Shown: positions 17,702-27,201, counted from the first letter of the stretch. The stretch: DNA of 64,000 nucleotides from an uncultured Alphaproteobacteria bacterium (GCA_947586835.1 CANPXT010000003.1:1-64000), one strand, 5' to 3'. The notes: generated by a model not told the origin, from the letters alone. Program-made: numbers and translations.

Positions 17702-18001
17702 CTCCTTTGCTTCATATTATAAAAAAAGAAAATAATTTTAGCAATTTTTTTTATTTAAATGAGAAAAATTTAATAAAATGTAACAAAATTGATTTCATTT
17801 TAATCACGTTATTCCGGAAATCAGTTTCAGACAACAGGTTTTGGCATATTCAACGACAGAAAACAACAGAACGGATGGAGGTGTTTGCTGAGGTATCGAG
17901 TATTGGGTTGATGTGAAAAAATAATTATTATAAGAGTTTGGTTTTTAAAAGAAAAAATGAAGTGAGACGGGGTGTTTTTTTATTAAATGATTGTTGAAAT
18001 C
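17702..18001. other. AT-rich intergenic DNA upstream of queH
   Basis: About 300 bases without a credible gene. A 69-codon open frame (17707-17916) lacks a ribosome site and a recognisable product. No hairpin terminator was seen. If the promoter inside the adjacent inverted-repeat segment is used, this would be the queH leader. Confidence 0.35.
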
Positions 18002-18156
18002 TAACGTTCGCTATTTTTCTATATTATACTATGTCTTTTTTAAATGCAATCTTTTTTAAGCCTTCCGTTTAAAAAAATAATTTTTTGAAGAAATTAATTT
18101 AATTTTCTTAAAAATGGCTTTTTATATATTTTTTTGTTGGTATTTAGCGAACGCTA
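18002..18156. repeat. Inverted-repeat pair bounding a 131-bp segment (candidate invertible DNA)
   Basis: TAACGTTCGCTA at 18002-18013 and TAGCGAACGCTA at 18145-18156 are inverted copies of each other with one mismatch in 12 bases. They enclose 131 AT-rich bases (18014-18144) and stand 69 bases before a serine recombinase of the invertase type. The right copy is itself nearly palindromic, as expected of a site bound by a recombinase dimer. The enclosed DNA has no ORF but does contain a promoter-like sequence pointing left. The inference is an invertible promoter or the recombinase's own crossover/regulatory site. Confidence 0.45.
18023..18049 (-). promoter_or_regulatory. Promoter-like sequence inside the inverted-repeat segment
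   Basis: On the minus strand TTGCAT (plus 18044-18049), a 15-base spacer and perfect TATAAT (plus 18023-18028). As read here it faces queH; if the segment flipped it would face the recombinase gene. The spacer is short, so strength is uncertain. Confidence 0.35.
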
Positions 18157-18225
18157 TCTTTCAATATCGTTTCAGAAAACTATATGACTTCTGTTTCATA
18201 AACAAGTTAAACTAGGAGTTCAAAA

Positions 18226-18819
18226 ATGACAATTTATGCTTATATTCGTGTTTCAACCGATCGTCAAAATAACGATAATCAGCGGTTTCAAATAATGAAT
18301 TACTGCAAAGAAAAAAAATTAAACATTGATACTTGGATTGAAGAAGTAATTTCAACCGGACAGGTATTGAAAAAAAGAAAATTATCTCGTCTTTTAAAAA
18401 AAGTAAAGGAAAACGATATTTTAATAACCTGTGAAATATCCCGATTGGGAAGAAATTTGTTTGAAGTCATGGAAATTTTATCAACATGTATGAAAAAAGG
18501 GTGTCGTGTTTGGACAATTAAAGATTGTTATACGCTCGGAGATGATATTCAAAGCAAAGTATTGGCATTTGCTTTTGCCTTGGCGGCGGAAATTGAAAAG
18601 CAACTGATTTCGCAACGTACAAAGCAGTCTTTGGCACGACGCAAAGCAGAAGGAAAGCCGATTGGTCGAATGAAAGGATCTAAAAATAAAACGCACAAGT
18701 TGGACGGTAAAGAAGAGCTCATTAAAAGTTTGGTAAAAAAAGGTGTTCCGATTGCGCAAATTGCCCGAATGATGAAATGTCATCGTGATACGATTATGCA
18801 TTTTTTAAAACCAATTTAA
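18226..18819 (+). CDS. Serine recombinase, Mpi-type DNA invertase
   Basis: The 197-residue protein belongs to the small resolvase/invertase group. It has the N-terminal Y-A-Y-I-R-V-S-T-D catalytic-serine motif (serine at residue 9), the E-I-S-R-L-G-R-N arginine motif near 67-74, the long E helix with I-E-K-Q-L-I-S-Q-R-T-K, then a G-R-M-K-G-S-K-N-K linker and a C-terminal helix-turn-helix. The R-V-W-T-I-K-D and G-D-D-I-Q-S-K-V-L-A-F-A-F-A stretches closely resemble the Bacteroides Mpi invertases, which flip many promoters. The ribosome site is TAGGAG. The gene ends without a clear terminator. Its base composition is more AT-rich than its neighbours, consistent with horizontal gain. Confidence 0.85.
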   Translation: MTIYAYIRVSTDRQNNDNQRFQIMNYCKEKKLNIDTWIEEVISTGQVLKKRKLSRLLKKVKENDILITCEISRLGRNLFEVMEILSTCMKKGCRVWTIKDCYTLGDDIQSKVLAFAFALAAEIEKQLISQRTKQSLARRKAEGKPIGRMKGSKNKTHKLDGKEELIKSLVKKGVPIAQIARMMKCHRDTIMHFLKPI

Positions 18820-18864
18820 ACACAGGTCGGTTTGATCGAAAAAATATTCTCAATAAATGTTTTT

Positions 18865-19911
18865 TTAAAGAAATTTTTCTTTGTTATATCGTTTTTTCAG
18901 CTCATTTAATTTATCACTTACCGAAGCCGTATCTCTGCCTGCTTTTGCCAGTCTGTCATACATGCGTTCGATTTCTTTATTTAAATAGGCCGTTTCAATA
19001 TCGGTGCGCAGTTGGTTTTGCTCATATGATAATCCGTTTAAATAGGTTTCGGATAAGTGACTTAAAATTTCTGCCGTTGTTTTATCGGGATGCAGTTGCC
19101 GTTGATGAATCACATAAGGTAATAAGTAAATTAAGTTTTCAATAATCGTATCGGCATTTTGTGTTTTTTCTTTCATTTTGGGAGTATAATAATCGCTCAA
19201 CATATCAAAAGCTACCGAAGCTTCAAAACTATCATCAACCACAATAAACGGAACGGCATCGGAAAACCCTTTTTGTTGAATCTCTTTTAAATATTCCAAC
19301 AAATGATAAAAAAAGCCGTTCACGTTGTAAAGCACAAAAGGTTTAAAATCTAAAAAGCCATCTTGCATGGCAACACAATCATAAACCAATTCATCTAATG
19401 TGCCGACGCCCCCGGGTGCAAAGATAACAAAATCGGCTTTTAAGAGTTGTTGCTTGCGTTCTTCCAACGTATGCGCCACAATAATTTCCGATACGTTATC
19501 AATTACGGCATCGTTTTCATATAACGCTAAATATTCCTTGGTGGTAATGGCATGAATGGGCGTTCCGCCGTGATTTTTAAGCGTGCTCCATGATTGCAAT
19601 ACACCTTTGGCAACCGCACCCATGATGCCTCTGGAAGATAATCCGAAATTTAAATGAAAGTTTTTTTTGCCGATTGCTTTTCCCAGCTCATAAGCGGCCG
19701 TTTCATAAATCGAATCGTTTCCCGAACGCGAACCGCCTGCTACGAAAACCCGTGTTTCGCCTTGCTCGTTTTGCCGAATAAAAGCATCAACGGCATTTTG
19801 TTCTGCGCGGGAAGAAAATGTCGAAACGGATTTTATTTTACGCGACAATGCCGATCCGCGTTTGACGGATAAAGCATTGGCTTTTGACGCGAATGAGTGT
19901 TTTGTTTTCAT
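18865..19911 (-). CDS. LOG-family protein (lysine decarboxylase-like Rossmann fold)
   Basis: The 348-residue protein has the LOG signature P-G-G-V-G-T-L-D-E-L and the upstream G-G-S-R-S-G and S-S-R-G-I-M-G segments that form the nucleotide phosphate site. LOG enzymes cleave nucleoside 5'-monophosphates such as cytokinin ribotides to free base plus ribose-5-phosphate; the bacterial housekeeping role is uncertain. The core is about 200 residues. This copy adds an N-terminal stretch of about 50 residues and a C-terminal helical region of about 110, so it is an extended form. The start at 19911 follows AGAGGAA; a longer in-frame ORF to 20055 has no ribosome site. Confidence 0.8.
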   Translation of the reverse strand: MKTKHSFASKANALSVKRGSALSRKIKSVSTFSSRAEQNAVDAFIRQNEQGETRVFVAGGSRSGNDSIYETAAYELGKAIGKKNFHLNFGLSSRGIMGAVAKGVLQSWSTLKNHGGTPIHAITTKEYLALYENDAVIDNVSEIIVAHTLEERKQQLLKADFVIFAPGGVGTLDELVYDCVAMQDGFLDFKPFVLYNVNGFFYHLLEYLKEIQQKGFSDAVPFIVVDDSFEASVAFDMLSDYYTPKMKEKTQNADTIIENLIYLLPYVIHQRQLHPDKTTAEILSHLSETYLNGLSYEQNQLRTDIETAYLNKEIERMYDRLAKAGRDTASVSDKLNELKKRYNKEKFL

Positions 19912-20011
19912 TATTTCCTCTTTTTTTTTACTTTTCTTTAAAAAGTTATAGACTTTTTTAAAATAAAATGCTACATATTTTTTTAATAATTTATTTTGTA
20001 AGGAGAATTTT

Positions 20012-21178
20012 ATGAAAAAAACAAATTTAAAATCTTCAATGTTGTTTATTGGCATCGGTATTATTGCACTCGGAGCCGTCGGTTGGTACGGTTATACCCG
20101 TTTGCAAACACCGGCGAGCATGTCAATGTCGCCAATCAGCGTATCCGCCATGAAAATTGAACCGGAAAAAGTGTTTCCGGAAGTCAGCTTTGTTGCCAAA
20201 GTCGAATCCAAAGATTCCGTCGGGCTGAGAGCGCGCGTTCAAGGTTTTTTACAAAAGCGGTTATTCAACGAAGGTGATTTGGTTAAAGAAAATCAACCGC
20301 TGTATATTATTGAGCCGGTGAATTTCGAAGCGTCCGTTCGGGAAGCGGAAGCAAATGTTGCCAAAGCCGAAGCACAGGTTAAAAATATGAAAGCGCAGTT
20401 TGAAAGAACGCAAAAGCTTTATAAAACCAAAGATGTTTCCGAATCGAAATTAGATGAATTCGAAGCCAATTATCGAAGTGCCGAAGCTGTTTTGGCACAA
20501 GCAAAAGCGCAGTTGGACGTTGCTAAAAAAGATTTGGAATATACCACCATTGTGGCACCGATGGACGGCAGAATCGGTGAATCGACATATTCGGTCGGCG
20601 AACTCATCGGTCCAAGCTCGAACGTGTTGGCGAAAGTCGTGCGCATCAACCCGATTGATGTGGTATTTTCCGTCAGTGAAAATCAGTTGTTAAACTTACA
20701 GAAAAACTTTAAAAAAGACGGAAAAGTAACCGTCACGTTCATTAAATCGGACGGATCGAAATATGAAAAAGCCGGTGCGATTGATTTTGTGGACGTTACA
20801 CTCGATGAAGCGATGAATACGCTTAAAATTAAGGCTTCTTTCCCGAATGAAGCGGGTGAATTGATTTCCGGACAATACGGTCGCGTGAATATCAAAAGTT
20901 TAAGTGCCAAGCCGGAAATCGTAGTACCGCAAAAAGCCGTTCAACAAGATATGACGGGTACGTATGCATATGTGCTGGATGCCGAAGGACGTATCAGTCG
21001 ACGTGATATTATTCGCGGGGATGAATTGGATAATTTTAAAGTGATTGTCAATGCCGGATTGAATGCCGGTGATGTTGTCGTAACGGAAGGTTTCCAAAAA
21101 ATTGCTCCGCAAATGATTGTCAAACCTGTTTTTGAAAATGCCGATTCCGATCAGGCTCAATCTCAAACAAGTAAATAA
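20012..21178 (+). CDS. RND efflux pump periplasmic adaptor (AcrA/MexA-like)
   Basis: The 388-residue protein links an RND pump to an outer-membrane channel. It has an N-terminal membrane anchor (about 11-29), a lipoyl/biotinyl half ([18 protein letters not shown]), an alpha-helical hairpin rich in E-A-x-V-A-K-A-E repeats, the second lipoyl half (A-P-M-D-G-R-I-G), a beta-barrel and a C-terminal membrane-proximal domain. No lipobox cysteine is present, so it is held by the helix. It lies 14 bases before the pump gene, in one operon. The outer-membrane factor is not in this window. AAGGAG precedes the ATG. Confidence 0.92.
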   Translation: MKKTNLKSSMLFIGIGIIALGAVGWYGYTRLQTPASMSMSPISVSAMKIEPEKVFPEVSFVAKVESKDSVGLRARVQGFLQKRLFNEGDLVKENQPLYIIEPVNFEASVREAEANVAKAEAQVKNMKAQFERTQKLYKTKDVSESKLDEFEANYRSAEAVLAQAKAQLDVAKKDLEYTTIVAPMDGRIGESTYSVGELIGPSSNVLAKVVRINPIDVVFSVSENQLLNLQKNFKKDGKVTVTFIKSDGSKYEKAGAIDFVDVTLDEAMNTLKIKASFPNEAGELISGQYGRVNIKSLSAKPEIVVPQKAVQQDMTGTYAYVLDAEGRISRRDIIRGDELDNFKVIVNAGLNAGDVVVTEGFQKIAPQMIVKPVFENADSDQAQSQTSK

Positions 21179-21192
21179 AAGGAGATTGTCAG

Positions 21193-24100
21193 ATGATATC
21201 CGATGTCTTTATTAAACGCCCGCGGTTAGCTTCCGTTATTTCCGTGGTCATCGTGTTGGCAGGTTTGCTGTGTATCAGTGCCATGCCGATTGAACAATAT
21301 CCGAACATTGTGCCGCCGTCGGTTGCCGTTACGGCAACATATCCGGGTGCCAGTGCCGATGTTGTGGAATCATCGGTTGCGCAACAAATCGAATCGGCGG
21401 TCAACGGCGTGGAAGATATGCTTTACATGAATTCCACCAGTAATGATGACGGCTCCTATAACTTAACGATTACTTTTAACATCGGAACGGATCCGAATAT
21501 TGCTTCCGTGAATGTGCAAAATCGCTTGAAACAGGTTGAAAATCTTTTGCCGGCGGAAGTGATTAAACAGGGCGTGATCGTTCAATCCAAAATGTCATCC
21601 ATGTTGCAAGTGTTTGTGGTTTCGTCCACCAATCCCGAATATGATGATACCTTTTTAACAAACTATGTTCTTATTAATATTAAAGATGAAATTGCCCGAA
21701 CGCCGGGTGTGGGTGATATTCAGGTGTTTTCCACACTTGATTACTCCATGCGCGTTTGGCTCAATAACGATAAACTCAAAAGTTTAAAACTTTCCACAAA
21801 TGATGTGTTGCAAGCCATTCAAGGACAGAATTTGCAAGGTTCCATCGGTCGTATCGGTGTGATGCCTTCTACCGAAGACCAGCAATTTCAATTTTCGCTC
21901 ACAACGCAAGGTCGTTTGACCTCACCGGAAGAATTCGGTGAAATCGTAATTCGTGCCAATGCTGACGGCTCTTATTTGTTTTTGAAAGATATTGCACGTA
22001 TTGAATTGGGATCTAAGTCCGAATCGCTTCGCACCATCTATAACGGTCGGCCGGCAACCGGTTTCGCCATTTTTCAGGCCCCGGGATCCAATGCGGTTGA
22101 CGTAGCAACGGCCATTAACAAAAAAATTGTCGAATTACAGGCAAAAATGCCGAAAGATATTCAATTCCACACGTTGTTCGATAATGCTTCGTTCGTGCAA
22201 GATTCAATGGCAGAAATTTTTCAAACCATTTATGAAGCTTTCTTGCTTATTGTGCTCGTGACTTATTTGTTTTTGGGTACTTTCCGTGCGACCATTATTC
22301 CGACGCTTGCCATTCCCGTTTCGCTCATCGGTGCATTTATCGGTATGAGTATTTTCGGGGTGACGGCAAATACCATTTCGTTGTTGGCGCTTGTGTTAGC
22401 CATCGGTATTGTGGTTGATGATGCCATTGTGGTGGTGGAAGACGTGGAAACCGTCATGCACGAAAATCCGAAATTAGCACCGCAGGAAGCAGTTTCCAAA
22501 TCAATGGGACGGATTACCGCACCGATTATTGCCATCACGTTGGTTTTATTGGCCGTGTTCGTTCCCGTTGCCTTTACACCCGGTATTTCCGGCTTGTTAT
22601 ATCAGCAGTTTGCTATTGCAATAGCCTCAGCTATGGTTATTTCCGGCATCAACTCTTTAACGTTAAGTCCGGCGGTTGCCGCTGTTATCATGCGCGCCGG
22701 CGATAAGCCGTTTAAGTTTGTTCAAAAATGTATGGATGTGGTTGATTGGTTCAGAAACAAATATTCATCAATCGTGCAAAAAACCATTCCGTATGCCGTT
22801 TTTGCCGTGTTAGCCATGTTCTTGTTTGCAGGCGGGGCTTACACATTCTTGAAATTAACACCGTCCGGCTTCTTACCGGCGGAAGATCAGGGTGCCTTTA
22901 TGATGGAAGTTCAATTACCGTCGGGTGCCTCTTGGAATCGCACGGAGCAAGTTATGAAAAAGGTTGCCGAGCGATTTAAAATGATTCCCGAAATCGATTC
23001 TTATATGGCCATTACCGGTTACGGTATTATGAGCGGCACACAGCTTTCTTCAAACGGATTCTTTGTCATTCGTTTAAAACCGTATGCGGAGCGTCAAGGC
23101 AAAGGGCAAGACGTAAACGGCATCATCGGGCGGTTGTACGCTTTAACCATGGATATTAAAGAAGCACGGGCGTTTCCGTTTAATATGCCGGCCATTATGG
23201 GTTTGAGTATGACATCCGATGTTGAATATATTTTGCAAAGCACGCAGGGAGCTTCGCCGGAAGAATTAATGGCTGTGGCACAGCAAATTATTCAAGAAGG
23301 CAATAAAGATCCGCGTTTGCAACGGGTCATGACGTTCTATACGGTGGATTCACCGCGTGTTGAAGTGATGATTGATCGGCAAAAAGCATATGCGTTGGGT
23401 GTACAGCTGTCTGAAATTTTTAATACCATGCAAACCATGTTGGGCGGTACGTACATTAACGACTTTAACTTATACGGACGAACCTGGCAGGTGAACGTGC
23501 AGGGGGATACCATGGAACGGCGAACGTTGGATGATATTTACAAAATCAATATTCGCAACAATAAAGGAGAAATGGTGCCGCTGCGTTCGTTAATTACGGT
23601 CCAGCGTACCATCGGCGCTCAATCAATTCAGCGGTATAATAACTATCGTTCGTTAAAAATCACGGCATCGCCGGCCGAAGGGTTAAGCTCGGGTTCCGCC
23701 ATGCAGGCTTTAACGGAAATTTCTGCTCGTGTTTTACCTGTCGGTTATCAATTTCAATGGACGGGAATGAGTTTACAGGAACAATCTGCCGGGGATCAGA
23801 CCGGATTGATTTTTGTTTTGGCTTTCTTATTTGCTTATCTTTTCTTGGTGGCCTTATATGAAAGTTGGGTATTGCCGGTTTCCGTGATGATTTCCATTAT
23901 CGTTGGCTTATTCGGTGCCATGGGATTCTTATGGATTCGCGGTATTACCAACGATTTATATGCCCAAGCCGGCATTATCGTGTTAATTGCTTTAGCGGCA
24001 AAAAATGCCATTTTATTGGTTGAGTTTTCCAAAGATGAGCATGAACGCGGAATTCCGGTTAAAACGGCGGCGGTGAACGGTGCACATATGCGTTTCCGTG

Positions 24101-24342
24101 CCATTATGATGACGGCCATTGCAGCGTTGCTCGGTTTCTTGCCGTTGGTTATTGCTTCGGGTGCCGGTGCCATGGCGCGTCAGGCGATCGGTTCTTCCAT
24201 TTTCGGCGGATTATTTGTTTCTTCCTTTGTGGGTATTTTCTTCATTCCCGCTTTATATGTTGTTTTCCAAATTATGTTGGAACGTGTGTGGAAAGGAAAT
24301 AAATCCGAAAAGGTATGGGAACGAAAAAAGAAGAAAAAATAA
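21193..24342 (+). CDS. RND multidrug efflux transporter, HAE-1 family (AcrB-like)
   Basis: The 1049-residue inner-membrane pump exports lipophilic drugs by proton exchange. It starts with the typical F-I-K-R-P-R-L-A segment and the first membrane helix. It then has two large periplasmic loops and twelve helices in all. Helix 4 carries [12 protein letters not shown], containing the paired aspartates that relay protons, and helix 10 has the lysine ([11 protein letters not shown]). Length and order match AcrB/MexB. The C-terminus is very lysine-rich (K-R-K-K-K-K-type). It is transcribed with the adaptor gene and followed by a strong terminator. Substrates cannot be read from sequence. Confidence 0.95.
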   Translation: MISDVFIKRPRLASVISVVIVLAGLLCISAMPIEQYPNIVPPSVAVTATYPGASADVVESSVAQQIESAVNGVEDMLYMNSTSNDDGSYNLTITFNIGTDPNIASVNVQNRLKQVENLLPAEVIKQGVIVQSKMSSMLQVFVVSSTNPEYDDTFLTNYVLINIKDEIARTPGVGDIQVFSTLDYSMRVWLNNDKLKSLKLSTNDVLQAIQGQNLQGSIGRIGVMPSTEDQQFQFSLTTQGRLTSPEEFGEIVIRANADGSYLFLKDIARIELGSKSESLRTIYNGRPATGFAIFQAPGSNAVDVATAINKKIVELQAKMPKDIQFHTLFDNASFVQDSMAEIFQTIYEAFLLIVLVTYLFLGTFRATIIPTLAIPVSLIGAFIGMSIFGVTANTISLLALVLAIGIVVDDAIVVVEDVETVMHENPKLAPQEAVSKSMGRITAPIIAITLVLLAVFVPVAFTPGISGLLYQQFAIAIASAMVISGINSLTLSPAVAAVIMRAGDKPFKFVQKCMDVVDWFRNKYSSIVQKTIPYAVFAVLAMFLFAGGAYTFLKLTPSGFLPAEDQGAFMMEVQLPSGASWNRTEQVMKKVAERFKMIPEIDSYMAITGYGIMSGTQLSSNGFFVIRLKPYAERQGKGQDVNGIIGRLYALTMDIKEARAFPFNMPAIMGLSMTSDVEYILQSTQGASPEELMAVAQQIIQEGNKDPRLQRVMTFYTVDSPRVEVMIDRQKAYALGVQLSEIFNTMQTMLGGTYINDFNLYGRTWQVNVQGDTMERRTLDDIYKINIRNNKGEMVPLRSLITVQRTIGAQSIQRYNNYRSLKITASPAEGLSSGSAMQALTEISARVLPVGYQFQWTGMSLQEQSAGDQTGLIFVLAFLFAYLFLVALYESWVLPVSVMISIIVGLFGAMGFLWIRGITNDLYAQAGIIVLIALAAKNAILLVEFSKDEHERGIPVKTAAVNGAHMRFRAIMMTAIAALLGFLPLVIASGAGAMARQAIGSSIFGGLFVSSFVGIFFIPALYVVFQIMLERVWKGNKSEKVWERKKKKK

Positions 24343-24354
24343 AAGAATAAATTT

Positions 24355-24390
24355 AAAAGCCGCTTTTAAAAAATAAAGGCGGCTTTTGAG
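24355..24390 (+). terminator. Terminator of the efflux operon
   Basis: AAAAGCCGC and GCGGCTTTT form the stem, with TTTTAAA/AAATAAA filling the loop region and a T-rich tail. Confidence 0.75.
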
Positions 24391-24463
24391 TATAAAAACA
24401 AGTGAAAGTCTCTTTGTTTTGATGAGCCATTTTGAAAAAAACAAAGAAAAAGAATCATTTTTA

Positions 24464-24492
24464 TTGCCTTTTAGGAATTTGTTTGTTATACT
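24464..24492 (+). promoter_or_regulatory. trcR-gapR promoter
   Basis: TTGCCT (24464-24469), 17-base spacer, TATACT (24487-24492), giving a leader of about 35 bases that ends in GAAAGGA. Confidence 0.55.
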
Positions 24493-24533
24493 ATATCCAC
24501 TTTAATGAAAAACAGGAAAAGAAAGGATAGAAA

Positions 24534-25061
24534 ATGACACTTCCGTTAATGCCGAAAGCAACGGCAGTCTGGTTGGTAGAAAATACTGCGTTGACATTTG
24601 ATCAAATAGCAGCGTTTTGCGGTATGCATACACTTGAAATTCAAGCCATTGCCGATGGTGACGTTGCCATGAATATTATGGGTTTTAATCCCATTACGAA
24701 CGGACAATTAACCGCAGAAGAAATTAAACGGTGTGAGAAAGATCCGGCAGCTTCGTTGGAATTAATTCAAAATCCGGAAATTGAAAAATTATTGAATAAA
24801 GGAAATCGTTATGTGTCTCATGCAAAACGCGGTGACAGACCGGATGGTATTGCATGGATTGTCAAACATCATCCGGAAATATCCGATTCGCAAATCGTGA
24901 AATTGTTGCGTACGACGAAAACAACCATTACGGCCATTCGCGAAAGGACTCATAAAAATATTCACAATATTCATCCGAAAAATCCGGTGACATTGGGTTT
25001 GTGTTCCGAGTCTGATTTAAATGCCGCTATTGCCGTATCGGTAAAACATACCGTTAAGTAA
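24534..25061 (+). CDS. trcR: Cell-cycle transcriptional regulator of the DUF1013 (TrcR) family
   Basis: The 175-residue protein matches the alphaproteobacteria-specific DUF1013 family from memory: an N-terminal helix-turn-helix-like part starting L-P-L-M-P-K-A-T-A-V-W-L-V-E-N-T, the D-G-I-A-W-I-V-K-H-H-P-E-I central segment, and a second helix-turn-helix-like block (I-S-D-S-Q-I-V-K-L-L-R-T-T-K-T-T-I). Members are annotated as cell-cycle regulators. It is soluble and of normal length. gapR follows after 11 bases, so the two are almost surely cotranscribed. The family call is confident; the mechanism is known mainly from the family's name and conservation. Confidence 0.85.
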   Translation: MTLPLMPKATAVWLVENTALTFDQIAAFCGMHTLEIQAIADGDVAMNIMGFNPITNGQLTAEEIKRCEKDPAASLELIQNPEIEKLLNKGNRYVSHAKRGDRPDGIAWIVKHHPEISDSQIVKLLRTTKTTITAIRERTHKNIHNIHPKNPVTLGLCSESDLNAAIAVSVKHTVK

Positions 25062-25072
25062 GGAAAAACAAA

Positions 25073-25321
25073 ATGAATGATATTCAGGAAGTTGACAGCT
25101 CAAAGTTAGCATCTTACATTGAACGCATTGAACGTTTAGAGGAAGAACGTAAGGAATTGGGGGCAGATGTTCGTGAAATTTTTGCGGAAGCCAAGGGAAA
25201 CGGGTTTGATACAAAAGTCATGCGGCAGGTTTTACGCCTGCGAAAAATGACGCCTGCGGACAGGGCAGAGGCCGAATTTTTGCGCGACAGATATAAAAAA
25301 TTATTGGGAATTGAAGAATAA
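25073..25321 (+). CDS. gapR: Nucleoid-associated protein GapR (DUF2312)
   Basis: GapR is a small alphaproteobacterial protein that clamps overtwisted DNA ahead of replication and transcription and helps topoisomerases. The 82-residue sequence shows the family pattern: a first long helix (Y-I-E-R-I-E-R-L-E-E-E-R-K), the conserved V-R-E-I-F-A-E-A-K-G-N-G-F-D segment and the basic M-R-Q-V-L-R-L-R-K-M region that lines the DNA tunnel. It ends cleanly after R-Y-K-K-L-L-G. The ribosome site is AAGGA. It sits in a two-gene operon behind trcR. No oddities in length or residues were seen. Confidence 0.93.
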   Translation: MNDIQEVDSSKLASYIERIERLEEERKELGADVREIFAEAKGNGFDTKVMRQVLRLRKMTPADRAEAEFLRDRYKKLLGIEE

Positions 25322-25386
25322 TACTTGATTTTTAATATTTTAAGGTATAAACTTTATACGATAACCTAGTTTGGAGGAACTAATCA

Positions 25387-26175
25387 ATGAAAAACACATC
25401 CATTTCTTTAATTGCATTCGCTGCCGTTTGCGGCGCTTTAATTGCACCAATGACTTCGATTGCAGAAGATAGAGTCGTTTCGAAAACCGAAACAACTTAT
25501 GAAAAACATAATGAACGAATCATGGACGGTTATGTTGCCCTTGATCCGATTGATAACTCTGTGAAAACATCGCAAAGAACAATTCCGGTTGCAGCGCCCG
25601 TCGCAGCTCAGGCAGCAGCACCCGTTGCCGCTCAAGCAGCAGCACCTGCCGCAGCTCAGGCAGTAGCGCCTATGGCAATGCCCGTTGCGGCTTCTATGGT
25701 AGCTCCGGCACCGATTGCCGTTCCGCAAGCGACAGTTATTCCCAGTCAACCGATTGTCGTTCAACAGCCGACTGGTGCTTTACCGGCAGAAGTTGTCGCG
25801 CAACAGCCGGTTCCGGCCGGTATTTGTGCTGCCGGTGAAAATTGCCCGGGTTCTGTAACAAGCATTTCATACACCCAATCGCCGGTTAAAGTTCAATATC
25901 CGGTCGTTCGTCAATATCCGGTTTCCGTTGAACATCCGATTACGGTTAATCGGGATATAACGGTTCGTCAACCGGTTGTGGTTCAACAACCTGTTGTTGT
26001 TCAAAAACCGGTCGTGGTTCAACAACCTGTTATGGTTGAACGGGCTCCGGCTTATGTACAACAACACCCTGTTGTTATGCAACAACAAGCTTCTTATGTT
26101 CAAAACAAACCGGTCGTGGTTCAAGCACCGGCAGGACAAGTTGTTCCGCCGTGTCCGAACGGAAATTGTCAATAA
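25387..26175 (+). CDS. Secreted Pro/Val/Gln repeat protein
   Basis: The 262-residue product has a signal peptide (about 26 residues ending S-I-A), a short unique region, an Ala/Pro block with repeats of A-A-P-V-A-A-Q-A (about 70-115), a middle part with one C-x(5)-C pair, and a long array of V-V-V-Q-Q-P/V-V-V-Q-K-P-type units (about 175-225), ending C-P-N-G-N-C-Q. Such Pro/Val/Gln arrays are typical of extended envelope-spanning or surface proteins. No known domain was recognised. It has a GGAGGAAC ribosome site. The coding repeats mean recombination could vary its length. Function is unknown. Confidence 0.7.
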   Translation: MKNTSISLIAFAAVCGALIAPMTSIAEDRVVSKTETTYEKHNERIMDGYVALDPIDNSVKTSQRTIPVAAPVAAQAAAPVAAQAAAPAAAQAVAPMAMPVAASMVAPAPIAVPQATVIPSQPIVVQQPTGALPAEVVAQQPVPAGICAAGENCPGSVTSISYTQSPVKVQYPVVRQYPVSVEHPITVNRDITVRQPVVVQQPVVVQKPVVVQQPVMVERAPAYVQQHPVVMQQQASYVQNKPVVVQAPAGQVVPPCPNGNCQ

Positions 26176-26220
26176 CAAAAGTTTTTGCTTGCAATTCGTA
26201 AAAGAATTTGTTAAAATATG

Positions 26221-26260
26221 GCCGTTTCGTCGTATTATTGAAACGGCTTTATTTTTTTAA
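26221..26260 (+). terminator. Terminator after the repeat-protein gene
   Basis: GCCGTTTC (26221-26228) and GAAACGGC (26240-26247) form a perfect stem followed by TTTATTTTTTT. Confidence 0.85.
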
Positions 26261-26309
26261 AGTGTTTCTGTTAGAAAATTAAAAAACATCATTATTATTT
26301 TGAGGAACA

Positions 26310-26921
26310 ATGAAACAAAATCAGAAGAATCGCTATAACGGGCGCTATAACGGTCGGAATTCCAGAACACTGTTGATGCGAAATACCGCTTTGGAAAGTA
26401 CCGGACCGATGGGAAAATTGCATGGAACGGCTTTGCAGCTTTTTGAAAAATATCAGGCTTATTCAAAAGATGCTTTAATGCAGAATGATTTAATTTTGGC
26501 TCAAACATGTATGCAATATGCCGATCATTATATGCGGATGCAAAATATTGCCATTTTAAATGAGCAATCTGTGCGAGCAAATAATTTTGATCAACGCACC
26601 GTCGGTTCGTCAAGTTATGTCGAAAAAACGCAAGACGATTCGTTGCCGGAAATCAGTACGGATTTTGTTGAAGAAACATCGGCGGAGGAAGAGAAAGTTG
26701 ACCAAGCCTTTGAATCGACAAACAGCGAATTGTCCGAGGAGATGCCGACGGTTCAGACTAAAAAGCCTGCAAAACGAAATTTTGTCGTACGGCGAAAAAG
26801 TAAAGTGTCCGCAACAGAGGAAACAGTCGAAAAAGAAAACAATGTTTCTTTGTCTGACGAGGCAGTTTTAAAGCAAGATTTATCTGTTCCGATTATGATT
26901 ATGCAGGAAAATAATCAATAA
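26310..26921 (+). CDS. DUF4167 domain protein
   Basis: The 203-residue protein has at its N-terminus the DUF4167 pattern known from alphaproteobacteria: a basic N-R-Y-N-G-R-Y-N-G-R-N stretch, then G-P-M-G-K-L-H-G-T-A-L-Q-L-F-E-K-Y-Q-A-Y-S-K-D-A and A-Q-T-C-M-Q-Y-A-D-H-Y-M-R-M. The remainder is acidic and low-complexity (Glu/Ser/Thr) with a basic patch near 155-165. The Arg/Asn/Gly-rich start suggests RNA or ribosome contact, but this is inference; the family has no established function that I know of. TGAGGAAC supplies the ribosome site. Confidence 0.8.
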   Translation: MKQNQKNRYNGRYNGRNSRTLLMRNTALESTGPMGKLHGTALQLFEKYQAYSKDALMQNDLILAQTCMQYADHYMRMQNIAILNEQSVRANNFDQRTVGSSSYVEKTQDDSLPEISTDFVEETSAEEEKVDQAFESTNSELSEEMPTVQTKKPAKRNFVVRRKSKVSATEETVEKENNVSLSDEAVLKQDLSVPIMIMQENNQ

Positions 26922-27172
26922 AGCGGGTATCACGCCCGAAAACAGTTAAAAACAATCGGTGTTTCTGTTAAAAAATCAACCGTCTCGGAAAAGGACGTAT
27001 ATTCTCACATATAAAAATATATCATATGGAATAGGCGTAAAAACAGATTGTATTTTTTGTAAAATAATCAGAAACGAAGTTCCGGATCGGGCAAGCATTT
27101 CCATTTTTATATATTTCCCTGATTTCTTTTATACTCCCTGTAACGAAAAGCAAATCACAACAGTGAAATCAC
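26922..27172. other. Intergenic region holding a gene remnant
   Basis: About 250 bases between the DUF4167 gene and the dnaX promoter. The only recognisable content is the HIT-family fragment listed separately. No terminator hairpin or small ORF with a ribosome site was found. Confidence 0.4.
27046..27105 (+). pseudogene. Remnant of a HIT-family (HinT-like) gene
   Basis: In one frame the DNA encodes D-C-I-F-C-K-I-I-R-N-E-V-P, which is the N-terminal signature of HIT-family nucleotide hydrolases (zinc-site C-x-x-C followed by K-I-I-x-x-E-x-P). The normal continuation and the histidine triad are absent: the frame runs into low-complexity sequence, and the two other frames do not restore the match. 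No ATG or ribosome site stands correctly in front. It is best explained as the surviving end of a deleted gene lying between the DUF4167 gene and dnaX. Confidence 0.6.
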
Positions 27173-27201
27173 TTGACAACCTTTCTTTTTTAAGCCACAA
27201 T
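27173..27201 (+). promoter_or_regulatory. dnaX promoter
   Basis: Perfect TTGACA (27173-27178), 17-base spacer, CACAAT (27196-27201). Transcription would start about 20 bases before the ATG, with AAAGGA as ribosome site. Confidence 0.6.

Noticed and set aside
17707..17916. 69-codon open frame upstream of the invertase region
   Set aside because: No ATG with a ribosome site, asparagine/lysine-rich AT-driven composition and no recognisable family.
25325..25351. TTGATT-N15-TATAAA as a promoter of the Pro/Val/Gln repeat gene
   Set aside because: Spacer of 15 is too short and the -35 weak; not strong enough to list.
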